Of a DNA stretch of 64,000 nt, positions 12,286 through 25,249 are shown piece after piece. Under the pieces are notes generated by a model, which was not told where the DNA came from, searched no databases, and was given only the letters and a program-made list of their open reading frames with translations. A program made the position numbers and the translations under genes. Source of the stretch: Ophiodon elongatus (taxonomy: Eukaryota; Chordata; Actinopteri; Perciformes; Hexagrammidae); NCBI GenBank assembly GCA_016806645.1, contig JACSYO010002136.1, positions 1,451,881-1,515,880 on the forward strand, in the 5' to 3' direction. Numbering within the stretch: position 1 is the stretch's first letter; each line of letters begins with the position of its first letter.

Positions 12286-15200
12286 TAGGCAAGTAAATGT
12301 ATGCTGTGGGTGTGTTCTGTGTGTCTTGTGGGGCAGGTGGGAAAAGGATGTTGTGTGTATTTGTTTTTGGTTCACTTCACTGAGAGCACACAGACACTCT
12401 CTGTCTATGTGGGGTCCAGGAAGTTAAAAGGTCTCAGAGCAGAGGAAGTGTCTCAGCTGAGACCTTACTTCATCTGCTTTGACTTCCTGCGAACAGATCA
12501 TGCGACAACAGTGTATGTATTTTCTCTTTCTGCTGTCACAACATCAAGGTAATGTTCTGTTTATGTCATTTTACTTGATCTTTGACTGCTGATTTGCATC
12601 TGGCTTTATGCAGCCTTCAACAGAGGAATCTGAAAAAAGCAGACAACCAGGATGTCTATCCTCATCAGGAGATAGACAAGCAGAAGAAAAACAAAACGAT
12701 TATGAGATGAGGAAAAGCAATGTTATCCAATCAGATCATTAATGTCTCTGTGCCACATAGCTGTGGAAATCAGGTTATTGGGTTACATCACTTGGGTGAT
12801 TGCCAGAGGTTACAGTAGGCTCCTTCAGTGCACTTGAGCTCCCATGTAACTCCTTCAGTCTTTGGCGTCACTGTAGAAGACAAATAAAGCTGCTTCCTCT
12901 TGTAAATTTTTCTTTTTAGTTAGTCACATTGAGAATTTTTTTTTTAAACAAGTCAAATCAAGTAAATTTATAGAGCAACAAAGACGGTTCCCAGATTTCC
13001 AAAATGTTTTTATTTTCACCATCAAACAGCAGAAGTTATTTGTTCGTCTAAAATGACCAGATGTCTGGCATATGTACGCACATTTAAAGACAAAGACCCA
13101 CGTGAGAAACTTCAGGACCTTTGTCTTTAAGCTGGAGAAAATCTTGAAACACAACTTAAAACAGACTTATGGTCAAGTTAAGCTGTAAGTTCTCAGTGTA
13201 GCAACTTTGAGGGCTTAAAAAAAGAGGCCAGTGGAAACATATTATACAAACAAATTGGGGCCTAAGTTGAAGCCATGCGGAACGCCATAGGAGAGAGTTG
13301 CAGGTTAGTATACTATTATAAATAACACTTCTCTTTGAGAGCAACTATTAGATAAAAATGAACAACTTCATACATATTCAGTTATTTTTTTTCATTAAAA
13401 TCAAATTAACTATTAGAGGAAGTCTTGCAAGAGAAAAACTAGTGAGCTCAAAGGAAACAGGCTGACTATAGGCTGGAGCACACCCAAGCCTCAAGTGCTC
13501 TATGTCCTGACTGTAAAATGTCCAAATTTGATAATCTTATCCACGGGGAAAGTGGAGGCTTTATTCGGTGTTGAGGTTGACACACATGGACCAAGCTAGT
13601 TGTTCCAAATCCACACGTTGTGGTGCTACGCTTCTAGCCGGTCGGGATAAAACCAGTGACTGGAAAATATGGAGCCCAAAGCATACAAACGACAGACCAA
13701 AGTCAACACACCATGAAATATATAATAAATGTATTAATAAGAAAATATCGCTTCAGCTGGATATTTGAAATAATAGTTAATGATAAGTTACTGGGCCTAT
13801 CACATGAAGGAAAATAGCTCTTTTTTATTATTATTCCTTGGGTCGTCCGGCCTATGCCACGTCTATTAACAATAAACTTTAAACCTTTTGGTAGACAGAC
13901 AAAATGATTTCATGAGAAAAGGAAACTGCTCTGTTTTATATCCCACCATAAAAACTAACTGACAGTACAATAATTAAAATAATCAGCAGAACAGCTGGAA
14001 CACACCATGGTTATTGCATGCTCCTAATTCACTCCCTCTGGCTGTTTCACAAGCATAATTTAATGCTTGGAAATGCGTTTGAGTAATTAAAAGGAAAATC
14101 CATTGTCTTCGTGCTCGGGACCAGAAAAGTGTATAATCTTGGAAGTAATTATTGTATGATATCAGAGATATATTTCTGTTTGGTTTGGTTCAGTTATCTG
14201 ATGTTTCTTTTTAAATTCAATTCAAGTGAATTATGTGAATCTTGAAATGCAATTGGAATGAAATTCTTCTCTTGACGTTTACTACCAACTATGAAATATA
14301 TGGCCTCTAGTGAACATGGATGCATGGATACCTCATTTAAAAAAAGAAAAGCACCGCTAATTTCTCTCACGAAGGAGAGTCTGTCAGCAGTGGCATCAAT
14401 AAAGTTTAAAAATCTGTTTGCAGCCTTGAATTTTATAACAGCACCCTGACATTTTGTTTCCAGTTTACATCTGAAATTGAGGGGGAAAGGTACAAGTGAA
14501 AAGTTTTGTTGAGGCTGCCATGATCTTTTTTGACAGTTCCCTTATGGTTTTGAGCAAAAGCTTTTTAGAAGTGAAATGTATACTGGCAAAACGAATCTTT
14601 GATTTATGTGTTTTGAAGAGGCCTCATTTTCCATCCGATCTCAGTTGCAGACAGAGAAGAAATGCAGTTTGACAGAAGCTGTTGGAAATTGCCATCCTCA
14701 AAAGTTCTCCAATGACCTTGGAACAACATCAAAATATGGAGCGTTTAATGATTTAGCTCAGATTAATATCAGCACAAAGCCATGAAGTTATTACAACCAG
14801 ATTGAGCTGATGTGATCAGTGAGTTGGTAGCCAATAACCCCAGTCACTGACAGCGGGAGGCAGATTGTGGGTGGTTGAGCAGTCAGCCGACGACAGGGGG
14901 TTGAAGAGCAGCTCTGAGATGTGGTGAGATAGAAATGTGGAACAGTGAGTTTAACTGGGCCCCGAGTCCACATCAGATTGCACCCGAGTCCTCTCGCATG
15001 AGTCACCGCCATCCCCCGTCTCTTGAAAACCCCACATTGAGATCTCCAACAATCCTCTCTCCACCACCAGTGCTGATGAAGAGCACAACCAGGCCCTTCT
15101 CTCAACATTGCACTTCCTGTCCTGCTCCAGGAATGCAGGGAGGGGGACATCAGGGAAAGGGTCTTGGTGATGGGATCCACACGACGTCCAGCAGATGTTA

Positions 15201-16494
15201 ACGAATCCAAAGGAGGATTTCACATGGCAACCGCGTGGGCAACTACTATGGTGGGCAAGATTGCAGCTTACATTAAAGCAGATAAACACACTATTTAATA
15301 CATTTTATACACTTTTGCTGTCGTGGTTTTGGAAAGGCTAAAATGTACGTGATATCTATGTCTCTTTGTTTTTGCTACGCTATGATAGCAACAGCTGTTC
15401 GGAGTAAGGTGTGGCAAACTGTCAATTCCATGACAACGGGGAGCTTAAGTAAGATCATGTGAAATGATAAAATGCTCCAGAACAAAAAAACGGACGTTTA
15501 TTTTTATCAGTTATCTTATTTTTGTCATGTCAAAAATGAACTTTCAATCTCCACTACATTACTTTTGTTCTTACGGGAGAGAACAATATGAATAATGACT
15601 GTAATGCAGAGTTACATGTGTGGCTGTGTGGGCGTATGATGCTAAAATAGCAGGCAATAGTTTGATCTTTGCCAAGAGTGGAGGGTGTTGAGCAGTTGTG
15701 TTCTCATAAAATCTCTTTTATAGTTGAACAAGGCGGATGGTATTTTTTGCTTTTGAATCTTTCTAGTCCCGGCTGACAGATCTTTTTTTTTATATATATA
15801 TATAGAAGCAGACATGTGAGCTTATGTATTTGGCAGAATTTATGACCATGTTTTTGGTGTATAAATGTTAGGACCATGAAAAGGCCATCTGGTACTTTAA
15901 TATTGAGAATAACAATCAAATGAAAAATACAAAAAGAATTACATGTGTCCTTGCAAACACTAAAGATGACGCTAATAAATTGCAGACACTGAGCTGACAG
16001 TTGCACCTCAGACATTACAGTGTTTGGATTGGGAAGGAGTGGAGGATCGGGCCGGGCATTGCCCCCCTCAGTGGGTAAACTCTACACACTGCCGCCATTC
16101 AGTTGGCGTGGCTCACTGGATAAAGTTAGGATTGTTTGTCAGCGGGCTGTAATGCCAGGAATGCTCAGTGCTGGCTCTCCCTGTGTGAGTGTCTCTCACA
16201 CTTTATTTTGCCTCACCAGCAGCAGTTTGGATCTGTGGTAACAACCCCATGCTCCCCGAACTCTGAAGTAAAATAACAGATTCTATTTCTCTCCTGCAGG
16301 CTATTTTGGTACCCCGAAACCCACACACACGAACAGACACACACGCATCTACCACCTCAAATTACCAAACCCTCTGCCTCACAACGCCCCCAGCAGAGAC
16401 CATCCTGTCTATACTCTCGCACTGGCGTTTTCTCGCATGTTCCATCCGGCCATCATGACATCACTTTCTAAATAAGCAGACACATGGATGTGAG

Positions 16495-16515
16495 CACACA
16501 CACACACACACACAC
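16495..16515. repeat. (CA)n microsatellite
   Basis: Short CA run followed by CGCG, in intergenic DNA. Confidence 0.9.
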
Positions 16516-18198
16516 GCGTTGGTCTGGTGATTCACAGCTTTAGTCAAACCAGTGTGCAGTTGAGTCCTACTCAACTCTGAGATTCAAGTCTGTTTGGGGT
16601 TTTAATAGATATCAATATTATTTCATCTTATCTTGAAAGAGAGAATGAAGATAAGATCTTTGTTATTTTATCAATTCTAATCCAGAAGTGGAACAGACAT
16701 GTATGGGCGCGACAACTTACCCAGTGTTCAGTGTTATCGTCAATCTCAGAGTTTGGTGATAACATGTATAGCATAGCTCCACCCAACTGACACCTGATTA
16801 CAGGCCCACTAAGTCATCGATTGAAAACACCAATGAGGGTGAGCAAGTCATTTGATTTGTAACTTTGGCTGTAAAATAAAAGTAGTGGAGTTAAATATAC
16901 AATGGTTCCTTTTGAACTGCAGTCAAGAGTAACATAACAAGTACCTCAAAATTGTACAGTACTTGAGTAAATCTACTTTGTTACTTGAATATAGGCTATA
17001 TCGTTTTTTAATCGACCCAGAGCCCTTCCATCAACTGTATGACTTCTTACTCAGTGGAAGAAAGCTTTAGTGTATGCAGGCCAAAAAAACTTTATTACTT
17101 TGTTGCTGTCCAGATTTTCATATTTTCATTGCTATCCAGGGAGAACTCTGTCTCTCCACATTTTCATGTTTTCAGACATGTTTCCGTTTTTCCAGACAAA
17201 TTTTCATGCTTCATGTTTTCAAATAAGTTCAGAATTAAAGTCTTTTCAGTCAGATAATAACTCTATCCAACCTCTTATACTCACAACTCTTTCAAATCCC
17301 ATTGATTTGTGCTAAAGTTAAGTTAAGTTAATAATTTTGGAGCTACAAGGTTTTCACCTGACAACAGTAACTTGTGATTTATAGCACAATTATTCCTGAC
17401 TGCAGGCTTTGTGGCTCATTGTAAAGTAGGGGTTTCCTCTTTATAATACACCAGGAGATAACTATGCCACAGTTGTTTGGACTCTTTCCCCTCATGAAGA
17501 ACTTGTGGACATTTCTCAGAGCCGTACCCCGGCAACACAGCAACACACAGACGAGGACACACACATCTCCTCCAGCTGAGGCTGCACTGTCAGCTTGCTC
17601 CAATCATTCAGTTCAACTAGGACATGTGTTTCCTCTTTGCACCCTCAGGATGATGTCACATCCACAGAGTCATGTGCTTCCCAAGTACAGCTTAATTTAA
17701 AACATCTCCATTTCCTGACTCAGTTTGATCTGAATTGAGTATTTAAAGTTTGTCTTGCACCAGAGGAGACAACGTAGAGCGAAATAATGCACAGAGCAGA
17801 GGCCCGGAGTGAGAAGCTCCCAATGGATAGTGGGTTAGTGGGACATTATAATCGTTCCCTTGGGTGAATAAATCCTTTTTCAGGAGAGGTAATAGCACAG
17901 ATACCGGGCCGGGGCAAGTTTGATTTGTGTTGTGGCAAGAAATTGTGAAATCTCTGTCATTACTGCGTCTCTGTCCTGTCATCACCTTCCTTTCACACAT
18001 GCGTGCACAGAACCTCAGCCCACACACATACTCTCCAAATTAAAGTACAAATTAAATGTCTGAGAAATCTTACACTATATCATCCCTGGGATGAAATTCC
18101 CTTCTGTTCTTCTAGACATGGTAGTTGATAGAGATTGTTTTAATCAACTGTGAAACATTGCTTTAATCATACTGGTGTTTTATAATATGATTGGATGC

Positions 18199-18226
18199 AG
18201 CTAGCAGCTAGCAGCTAGCAGCTAGC
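18199..18226. repeat. Four tandem AGCTAGC heptamers
   Basis: Four exact 7-bp units. Each contains the palindromes AGCT and GCTAGC. No gene is nearby. Confidence 0.9.
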
Positions 18227-20678
18227 AGCGACTGTGAAGTTATCGTGCATGTCTTATATGCACAGATCCTAAGATTTGATATTGATCATGAAAATATTGT
18301 TTCATTGCTTCGACTGATGTGCAAATATTAAAAGAAATCCACAAGGACACACCCTGAGATACAAAACACTCACGTCTGCTTGTACAACAAACAGCGCAAA
18401 AAGAACAACGTGCAGGCGGCACATAACACGTAGACGGTGCGCCAGAACAAGCAGAGCCAGTGATCATGACAGATTACCAGGATGCTAGATTCAAAACGTT
18501 GGCCTCAAGTCAGCAAGAAATCATTTCCAATATGTTTACTGCTGAACTGTGCCCTTCAGCTCATAATATTTCAGTCTTCTCCAAACATGTGTCTCCTTTG
18601 CTGAAGCAACCTGCTGTTATTCTATAAAGTGGAAGAAAGGATAATCATGATCAAGGATGACTGCAGATTTAGACAATGAGTAAGAGGTAACAGATAATAT
18701 TCAGCGTAGGTTTCCATCAACTATATCTCAGTGGAAGTTGATGTATTGGAAAAGCCTTTTAGGAAACATAGTCTTTTAGGTCATTTGCAAAAAATGGAGC
18801 AGCATAAAGAGGTCATGACTTTGAGCACGCATGTAGTTTTTCATTATCGGCAAAGGTTGAAAAGTTGAAAATATAGAAGAAGACGACATCATCTCCACTG
18901 GGGCCGTCACTCTGTTGTAAAGACTCCCCTGAGCCATAAGAGCACATGTCATTTGGAATTTTGTATGAATCCAAAATTTCGAGCACTGACTAATGTGAAC
19001 TGAAGATTACAAAGTTGCTCCAACTTGTAACAGTAAACAAGTCGTGCCAGCCGACGCTGAGGTACTGCAAAAGCCTCATGTGTGCTGCATGGCAGGTGGC
19101 TTTGGTGATTTAATTTAAGGGGCGCTCCACTGATTTAGTATTGCACTTTCATGAAGAAATAATTAATCAAACTCCTGCCCTCAGTATGTAACTCAGGCCT
19201 TCTGTTAAGTATGTCTAGTCTCCAAGGCCAAGCTAAGATAAAAATAAATTCATTCTCTCAGACTCTAGAAAGCTCCTTCAGAGCCAGAGGACATCACACA
19301 ACTATTTATAAGTTGAGTAGCATTCCCCATGGCACGTGAACTAATCTGTGCATGTAATACAGCACAGCATCATATAAGGGGGGTTATTAGCTACTGTTGT
19401 AGAAGGAGCCAATGTCAAAATGTTGGAGTTCTTATTATTTATATTGTGCTCCCAGCAGAGCATTGCCCTGCAGGCTCCCCTTAGGTTAGACTGGCTATGT
19501 GTCCAAGATAATATAACCAAGTAAAAGAATGTTATATTGGAAAAATTGACGGTCCATTACTTTAGCCTGGCTCTGGTACGGACTGTTCCCAGAACCCCGT
19601 ATTTAACAGATTTATACAAAAGATAAGCTAGTGTATACATCAGCTTAAATAACACATTTCTAATACGGTCTTTCAACCCCCAACTTAAAAATCTAGTGAG
19701 AGCTCAATGTGGTGACGGAACGAAAGAGTGTGACTCACATATGGCAAAATAAACTTTGTTCCCACTTTTGCACGGTGGATGTAAATATTGGCCCATGAAG
19801 AACCAAGGTCTGCTAATAATCTATATGAGCTGTGTCATTTCCACCATCTTTGTCTTTTAACAAACGTTACCATTCTAGCTTAAGATTCTTTGACTCAGAC
19901 AAAATGACATGGATGTGGACTCAGTCAAGCAAACAGGGCTGGGTTTCCAGAAGAGCCATGGTGGGAGAACAGGCCAGTCTTTGTTAAAAAGCTTTAGTAT
20001 CGCAGAGGAGAGAGAAGCCATTGTGCTTTAGAAAAAGCCTCCTTATGGTTCATGTCCTCAGATTGTAATGGATCCTCAGCCCAGTTTAACAAATGCAACT
20101 CACTCCAGCCGACAGTATATGCATTTCAATGGGCCCGGTTACTGAAAATGAGCTGCCTTGTTGTCGTCAGCTTATCAAGTACAGGACAAACTACCTGCAA
20201 TCCATCCAGAGCAAGACAGGACAACGTGTGAGTCAAAGCTAATTCCAGTTTCAATGAAAACCTGCTATTTATGATGTCCATGTGAGAATGTACGAGTTGA
20301 CTCAATGATGAAGCAGTATAGATAATGACCAGTTTAAGCCAACTGCAGCCCTTAGAAATGAAGATTAGAACATTGTTTAAATAAAATAACCACGATACAA
20401 AATAAATATTTTTTTTCGTTTTTTTAATTTCACAAAAATGAATGCGTCTGTTCCTGAAAAGAGAGACAGAGTACTCTAGAAAACACTGAATGCACCCTTC
20501 TCACTTTACAGATGTTTTTTGGAACATTTCATGGTTCATTTTAGGCACTTGGAATCATAACAACATTCCCTTTCTGAACAACAAATACATCTTTGGTCCA
20601 GTATGTAATTACAAAAAAAAAATTATAATAAAGCCAGACTATGAAAATATTACCAGCTTCAAGGTTCGTTTCCTCAAA

Positions 20679-20684
20679 TTTATT
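20679..20684 (-). other. Candidate polyadenylation signal for tent5b
   Basis: TTTATT on the + strand reads AATAAA on the minus strand, about 250 bp past the tent5b stop. A longer 3' UTR is possible, as TENT5 family mRNAs often have one. Confidence 0.4.
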
Positions 20685-20877
20685 TTTTGACATTTATAAA
20701 GCTTCATAAAGACTTTAATACTTAAAGAAGATATCATCGCTACATCTCAGAAATGACCAGCAATCTCACAGATGTTTTGCAAGAGAATACGAGTGAGAAA
20801 AATGTGTGTCGGCTCAATCGGATGTACAGCAGTACAGGATTGTTTTAGTCAAGTCACATTTGGCATGAATGCGTTTC

Positions 20878-20919
20878 ATTTTTTTTGTATTTTTTTTTTT
20901 TTTTTTTTTGTATTTTCAG
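20878..20919. repeat. Poly-T tract in tent5b 3' UTR
   Basis: Long T run broken by G and TAT, starting about 20 nt past the tent5b stop codon; it reads as poly-A in the transcript. It is genomic poly-A inside the 3' UTR, not evidence of a retrocopy, because the gene has an intron. Confidence 0.85.
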
Positions 20920-20935
20920 TCCGCCTCCAGGCAGT

Positions 20936-23900
20936 TCAGCTACAGGGCAGCCACGTCCGATATGAATTACTGCATGGTGAAAGCTGTGGCGGCTGCACAT
21001 GTGCAATATAGTAATTACTGAAGTTGATGTCCTGGACGTACGGAGCCGGCTGGTAGTAACACGTGACATTCGTTACAGTGGGGATGGCGTTCTGCTCGGC
21101 CAGCACCTTCAGCGCCAGCATGGAGATGAGGCTGAGCGTCTGGCGCCGCTCGTGGCCCATCAGACACACGGTGCTCTCGTTCACCACTTGGTGAAGAGTC
21201 ATCAGGCACTCGTATCGTTTGTGCTCCATCCCAGCAAAGTGGTTTTGCAGGTAGGCCTCCAGTTTCCTCTGCTGTTCGCCGATGTCGGAGAAGTCAATGA
21301 AGAAGCGCGAGCACATGTAGCGCTGCAAGTGCTTCATTTCCGACTCCGAAGAGGGCGTGAACCCTCGCACCAGCAGGTGGCAGTACTTCAATAAGCCGCC
21401 CCCTCGGATTTCTTCCGGGGTGCGTGTAGCTATGGTCCTCTGACACAGGTGGTCCATGGCCTCCTTGAAGTCCCCATACACACTCTCGCCGATCACAGTG
21501 GGGTGAAAGCTCTCGGACATGGGCGTCTCTGAGCAGCGGTCAAATAACAGCAGAGAGTCGAGGCAAATCTGGAAGGAGTCCACGCTGAATTCAAACTGTC
21601 GCCGTAAAGAGTCCACAAATTTTAGCTCCACATTCTTGCCCGTGTTGTTGGACAGCGAGATGAGGCTCCAGCGGTCCGTGTCATTACAGACTTTGACCAG
21701 TTTCTGTACATAGGCCTCTTTGAGGGTCAGTGCCGTGATGCGCTCCTTAGAGACGCCGGCTGGCAAGAAGTCAAACAGGCAGTCCAGCACGACGTCCTTC
21801 ACCAGACGGAAGGCCTGATCGTCTTTCAGCGACACGCCAAAGATCAGGTCGAGGTCCTTGTAGCCCAGTCCAGTGTCCTGATGGAGCACATGGCTGGCAG
21901 CGGATCCGTTCAGCCTCACGTCTCTAACGCACACACCCCTCTCTTCTAGCCTCGCCCGCACCACCTGAACAGAGACGAGACAGAGACACAGCACGTTAAG
22001 GAGATACATACATTTATACTGGTTCTCTTTTGTGGAAAAAGAGCAAAAAAAAAGATTGCCCTTCTAGTTGCAAATAAGCTCAACATGGACCTAGTGGAAA
22101 TCAATAACTTGTAAAGGAAAGATCAATATTGCTGCTTGAAAAAATCCATTTAATCCCCACCAGCCTCAGTTTGAATTAAACCTGAAGAGCCTAAACAAAG
22201 AGCAGCAGAACTCTGTGCTCCAGGTCCATCTACTTCTGTGTCTGATTGTCTTATCTCATCACAAACAGTGATGAGATAGACAATCCTGAACTGAAACCAA
22301 AAGAGAGTGAACACCAATGACGGGACCAGTGATGTCCAACATTAAAAAATAAATTAATAAATCTTCAGGCGCAACATTGAGTCATTCAGTGGCTATTCCC
22401 TTTCTTTGTCCCAGTGACCTGTGAGATGTTTAAACTGTCTTGGCTCAGTGCAGCCACATTAGAAGAGGAGGATCTACAGCTGGACATGGTGTGCCAACAG
22501 TGTGCTAGCAGTCACAACCGGGAAATATGTCTGAAATAAGACAAACATATTCAGCTTAGCTGCCTGAAGGGAAAATAAACTTGAGCCATAAAAACTATAT
22601 TATTGTTCTTCAAACATTTGGAAGCGATCAAAGCGTTAAGTGGAAACTTAGATATGAATGATATGGTGGACTGCATTGATATAGCACCTTTTCTAGTCTC
22701 CTGACCACACGCATGCATTCACATTCTCTCACACACACGCACACGCGCACACGCACACACACGCACTTTAGAGTTCAGCATCTTGCCCGAGGACACTTCG
22801 GCATTCAGACTGGAGGAGCCAAAGATCGAACCGCCGATCTTCCATTTTAAAGGACAACCCGCTCCAGCTCTGAGCCACAGCTGCCTCGACAACAACTACA
22901 GCTTCCATGTTAAGTCAGACAAGCCGTTTAAGAAGTGTGTCATAGTTACTCAGTGTAGACACCAATGGTTGTATCAGACTAACAAAAAACAAATGCCTGA
23001 CAGACTACACTCAAGCTACACTTCAAATAATAATTTGCATACTGTTCAAACATGGAAAAACTGAAGTACAAATTAGTTGTTACACACTTGAACACAATCC
23101 TAAATCTCCCCACTGGCACTGACCTCTCAGATTAGTGTCTGTTAACTCTCTCTCCCATGGTGATCAGATAACAAGCTGGCTCTATTTATACATACTAGGT
23201 CAGGCTACGGACAAACAAACATTTAAAAGGCAAGTCAACCCTCCACACAGGAGTGCGTGAACGGATAAGATCATAATTGCATAACTTTGCAGTAATAGCA
23301 TTGTACTCATTCAGCCATTAAGTGGTGCGGATGAGGTTCAAATTCCAATTGGAAGAAATAATATTGTGGCATTTATGCGCTTCTGTGGTCAGCCAGCGTG
23401 GTCGTGCCAAAATTCAGGGTTTGGCCTACACTTGACACCTTGCCTCCCTCTGGCCTATGACTACAGGTAGTCGTACACACTTGACTACAAGTGAGAGGTT
23501 AAGCCCCCCCCGTGTGTGTAAGCACAGGTAGGCCTCTTCTATAGCTTTACAAATCTTGCCTTTTAATAAAAAGGTAAGTGGGGGAAAAAGTGCAAGGAGT
23601 TGGGTGGTATAGTGTCCCTCACTCAAAAGCTGTGAAGCGGTTGAGAACAGAGTCGTTATCTTCAATCTACAGTTACAGCCCTGTAACGTCTTGGACTCTA
23701 GAACTTGGTGATGCTGCAGTGGATGTTATTGTGGCGAGTTTATCCCTCTAAACTTGCAGTGGGACAAAGGTCCACACTCAGTCATGCTTCTTGTGATGCA
23801 AAACAACAAAAAAAAAAAAAAAAAAAAGGCACAATTACATCATCAAAATCAATTACATGTACATTTAGGCTAAATAGTTTCGTTCTAGTTTGTCATGACA

Positions 23901-24916
23901 GGAGATTCACTGTTGACCAATGTTCAATGCCAACCACAAAAAAAATGTTGTTGTTATAAAAAGTTGCAGATGGCGGATTTGAGCAGAATAAAATGGTGTG
24001 GGGTTTCCACCAATCCAGGAGAAACAGAGTCCCCACATTTGGGGCTCAAACCTGCATTTAAGTCTCTTGCACGCTCAATGGAGCATTCATCTTTCCACAA
24101 CCACAAGCATGAAGCTCTGGGCTTCACGTGCGTGTTGAGCTCGTCTTGAATATGTCAATGTGTAAATGAAATGGAAATAGGAAGCCGCCATATGTTCATT
24201 CTGAAATTCTATCATGGCATTTATTTTGCAATTAATACATAGCCAACTATCAAGAGACACACCAGGAGAAGTGAAATGTGATCCAGCCGCACTGGAGAAG
24301 TGGCTGGAAATGTGGAAGGACCATGGCACGTGTCCGTTTCAAACATTTTAAGTCAAACCATGGGGAGTTGCAATACCTCAGCGCTTCCCCCAGTCTGTCT
24401 TTGACAGATTAGAACGAAGGATACCTTATTTTAGTGTCCACGATACACAGAAGAGTCATAGTTTGCCTTCAAATATTTTTGAAGAAAAAAATAAATAAAT
24501 CACTGAAAGAATACGTTGTAGAAAAAAGTATTATGTAATGCGTCATGAAAGTACAGTAGAGCCAGGAAGGATCCAAATAACCTAGAGGTTGTAGGTTAAA
24601 TCCTGGGTTTTGTCGGTGGCTTGCAAAGGGAGCACCAGACCTCGTGTACATATTTAATTCCCCATGTGTCATAACAGCGAGACAGTATGTAAAAGTGACT
24701 GACGGACCTGGTGAGCTTGGAGCCAACTCAGGTGCATATTTGTTGTTTTGACAACGTTACCTGGACGATCTGCCGCGGTTGCACGGACAGAGTGGGGAAG
24801 TTTCCTCGGCCGTGGATGGGGACTGCCTCCCCCAGGATCGAGTCCAGGCGCTGCACCTGATCCCAAGACAAGACGCAGAACCGCCGACTCTGATCCGTCG
24901 TGTCACCGCAAGACAT
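20936..24916 (-). CDS. tent5b: Terminal nucleotidyltransferase 5B (FAM46B), non-canonical poly(A) polymerase
   Basis: Two coding exons, 24,761-24,916 and 20,936-21,964, joined in phase 0 by a GT-AG intron of about 2.8 kb, giving 394 residues. This is the usual two-exon TENT5 layout and length. TENT5 proteins add adenosines to mRNA 3' ends. Residues 1-52 carry SWDQVQRLDSILGEAVPIHGRGNFP. The nucleotidyltransferase signature GSAASHVLH (residues 72-80) is followed by YKDLDL, where D89 and D91 are the expected catalytic pair. Further family blocks are TLKEAYVQKLVKVC, SGKNVELKFVDSLRRQFEFS-like text (with N for S), RYMCSRFFIDF and NESTVCLMGHERRQTL; the C-terminus is YRTWLPCS. NFPTLSVQPRQIVQVV is the TENT5B form and separates it from TENT5A/C/D. 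The ATG at 24,914-24,916 is the first Met in frame with a short, TENT5B-like N-terminus. All catalytic residues seen are intact. Confidence 0.94.
22671..22886. repeat. Teleost dispersed repeat fragment in tent5b intron
   Basis: Contains the familiar fish repeat wording: TATAGCACCTTTTCTAGTCT near the start, a CA/CGCACA-rich middle (22,729-22,766), then CATCTTGCCCGAGGACACTT, GGAGGAGCCAAAGATCGAAC and CTGAGCCACAGCTGCC. I recognise this as a common dispersed element of percomorph genomes but cannot name its family from sequence alone. Confidence 0.7.
23808..23827. repeat. Poly-A run in tent5b intron
   Basis: About 20 A on the + strand. No flanking SINE or LINE body recognised. Confidence 0.9.
24575..24720. 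repeat. Possible degenerate dispersed repeat in tent5b intron
   Basis: GAGGTTGTAGGTTAAATCC resembles a tRNA-type B box. Together with TGGCTTGCAAAGGGAGCACC and CCCCATGTGTC it resembles a worn copy of a common fish repeat with the wording GTTCGAATCC ... TTTGCATGTTCTCCCCGTGT. The similarity is loose. Confidence 0.35.
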
Positions 24917-25244
24917 GTCGATTATATTTTGGGAGAAGAAAAAAAAAAAAAAAAAAAAAAAAGTAAAGTAAAGAAATCAGCAGAATGTGAATGAGCGCTT
25001 CCTCTCAGCTGAGCTCTTCTCTCTTCAACGCAAGTGGGATATTATTCCCGTGGATGTCAGCGGGGAGGGAACGAGGTCCTGTCGGTGCTGTGGAGGTGAA
25101 GAAGTGGGGACAAACTTTGTGGAGTCAGAGGTGCTGGAGGTGGGAGCTGCCGTTTCCCCGGTGTGTGCCGCTAAAATCCGTTCAGTCTGCAAAGAACCGA
25201 TTCATCAGAGGGTTTAAAGCGTCCTCATTAGCATGAGCCCGCTG

Positions 25245-25249
25245 ATTGG
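25245..25249 (-). promoter_or_regulatory. CCAAT box upstream of tent5b
   Basis: ATTGG on the + strand within GCTGATTGGCTGC gives CCAAT in the transcript orientation, about 330 bp upstream of the tent5b start codon in a GC-richer patch. The position is plausible for a promoter. The transcription start is unknown. Confidence 0.4.

Larger units (their letters stand above)
5068..20935. other. Noncoding interval: tcea3 upstream and tent5b downstream
   Basis: I recognise no conserved coding exon, tRNA or complete transposon on either strand. Open frames here are short, lack family resemblance and mostly overlap in several frames. The first 200 bases (5068-5270) are moderately GC-rich and should hold the tcea3 5' UTR and promoter, but no clear core element stands out. 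Visible content is microsatellites (11,995-12,285; 16,495-16,515), a heptamer repeat (18,199-18,226), homopolymer runs, and a somewhat GC-richer patch at about 14,790-15,290 that is open in overlapping minus-strand frames. The last 250 bases or more (about 20,680-20,935) are expected to be tent5b 3' UTR. Confidence 0.7.

Noticed and set aside
11932..12427. Long open frames on both strands in the TG repeat
   Set aside because: Stop-free dinucleotide repeat with no composition or motif of a real protein.
16020..16241. tRNA-like A box (TGGCTCACTGGATAAAG) suggesting a tRNA or SINE head
   Set aside because: No B box or cloverleaf follows at the proper distance.
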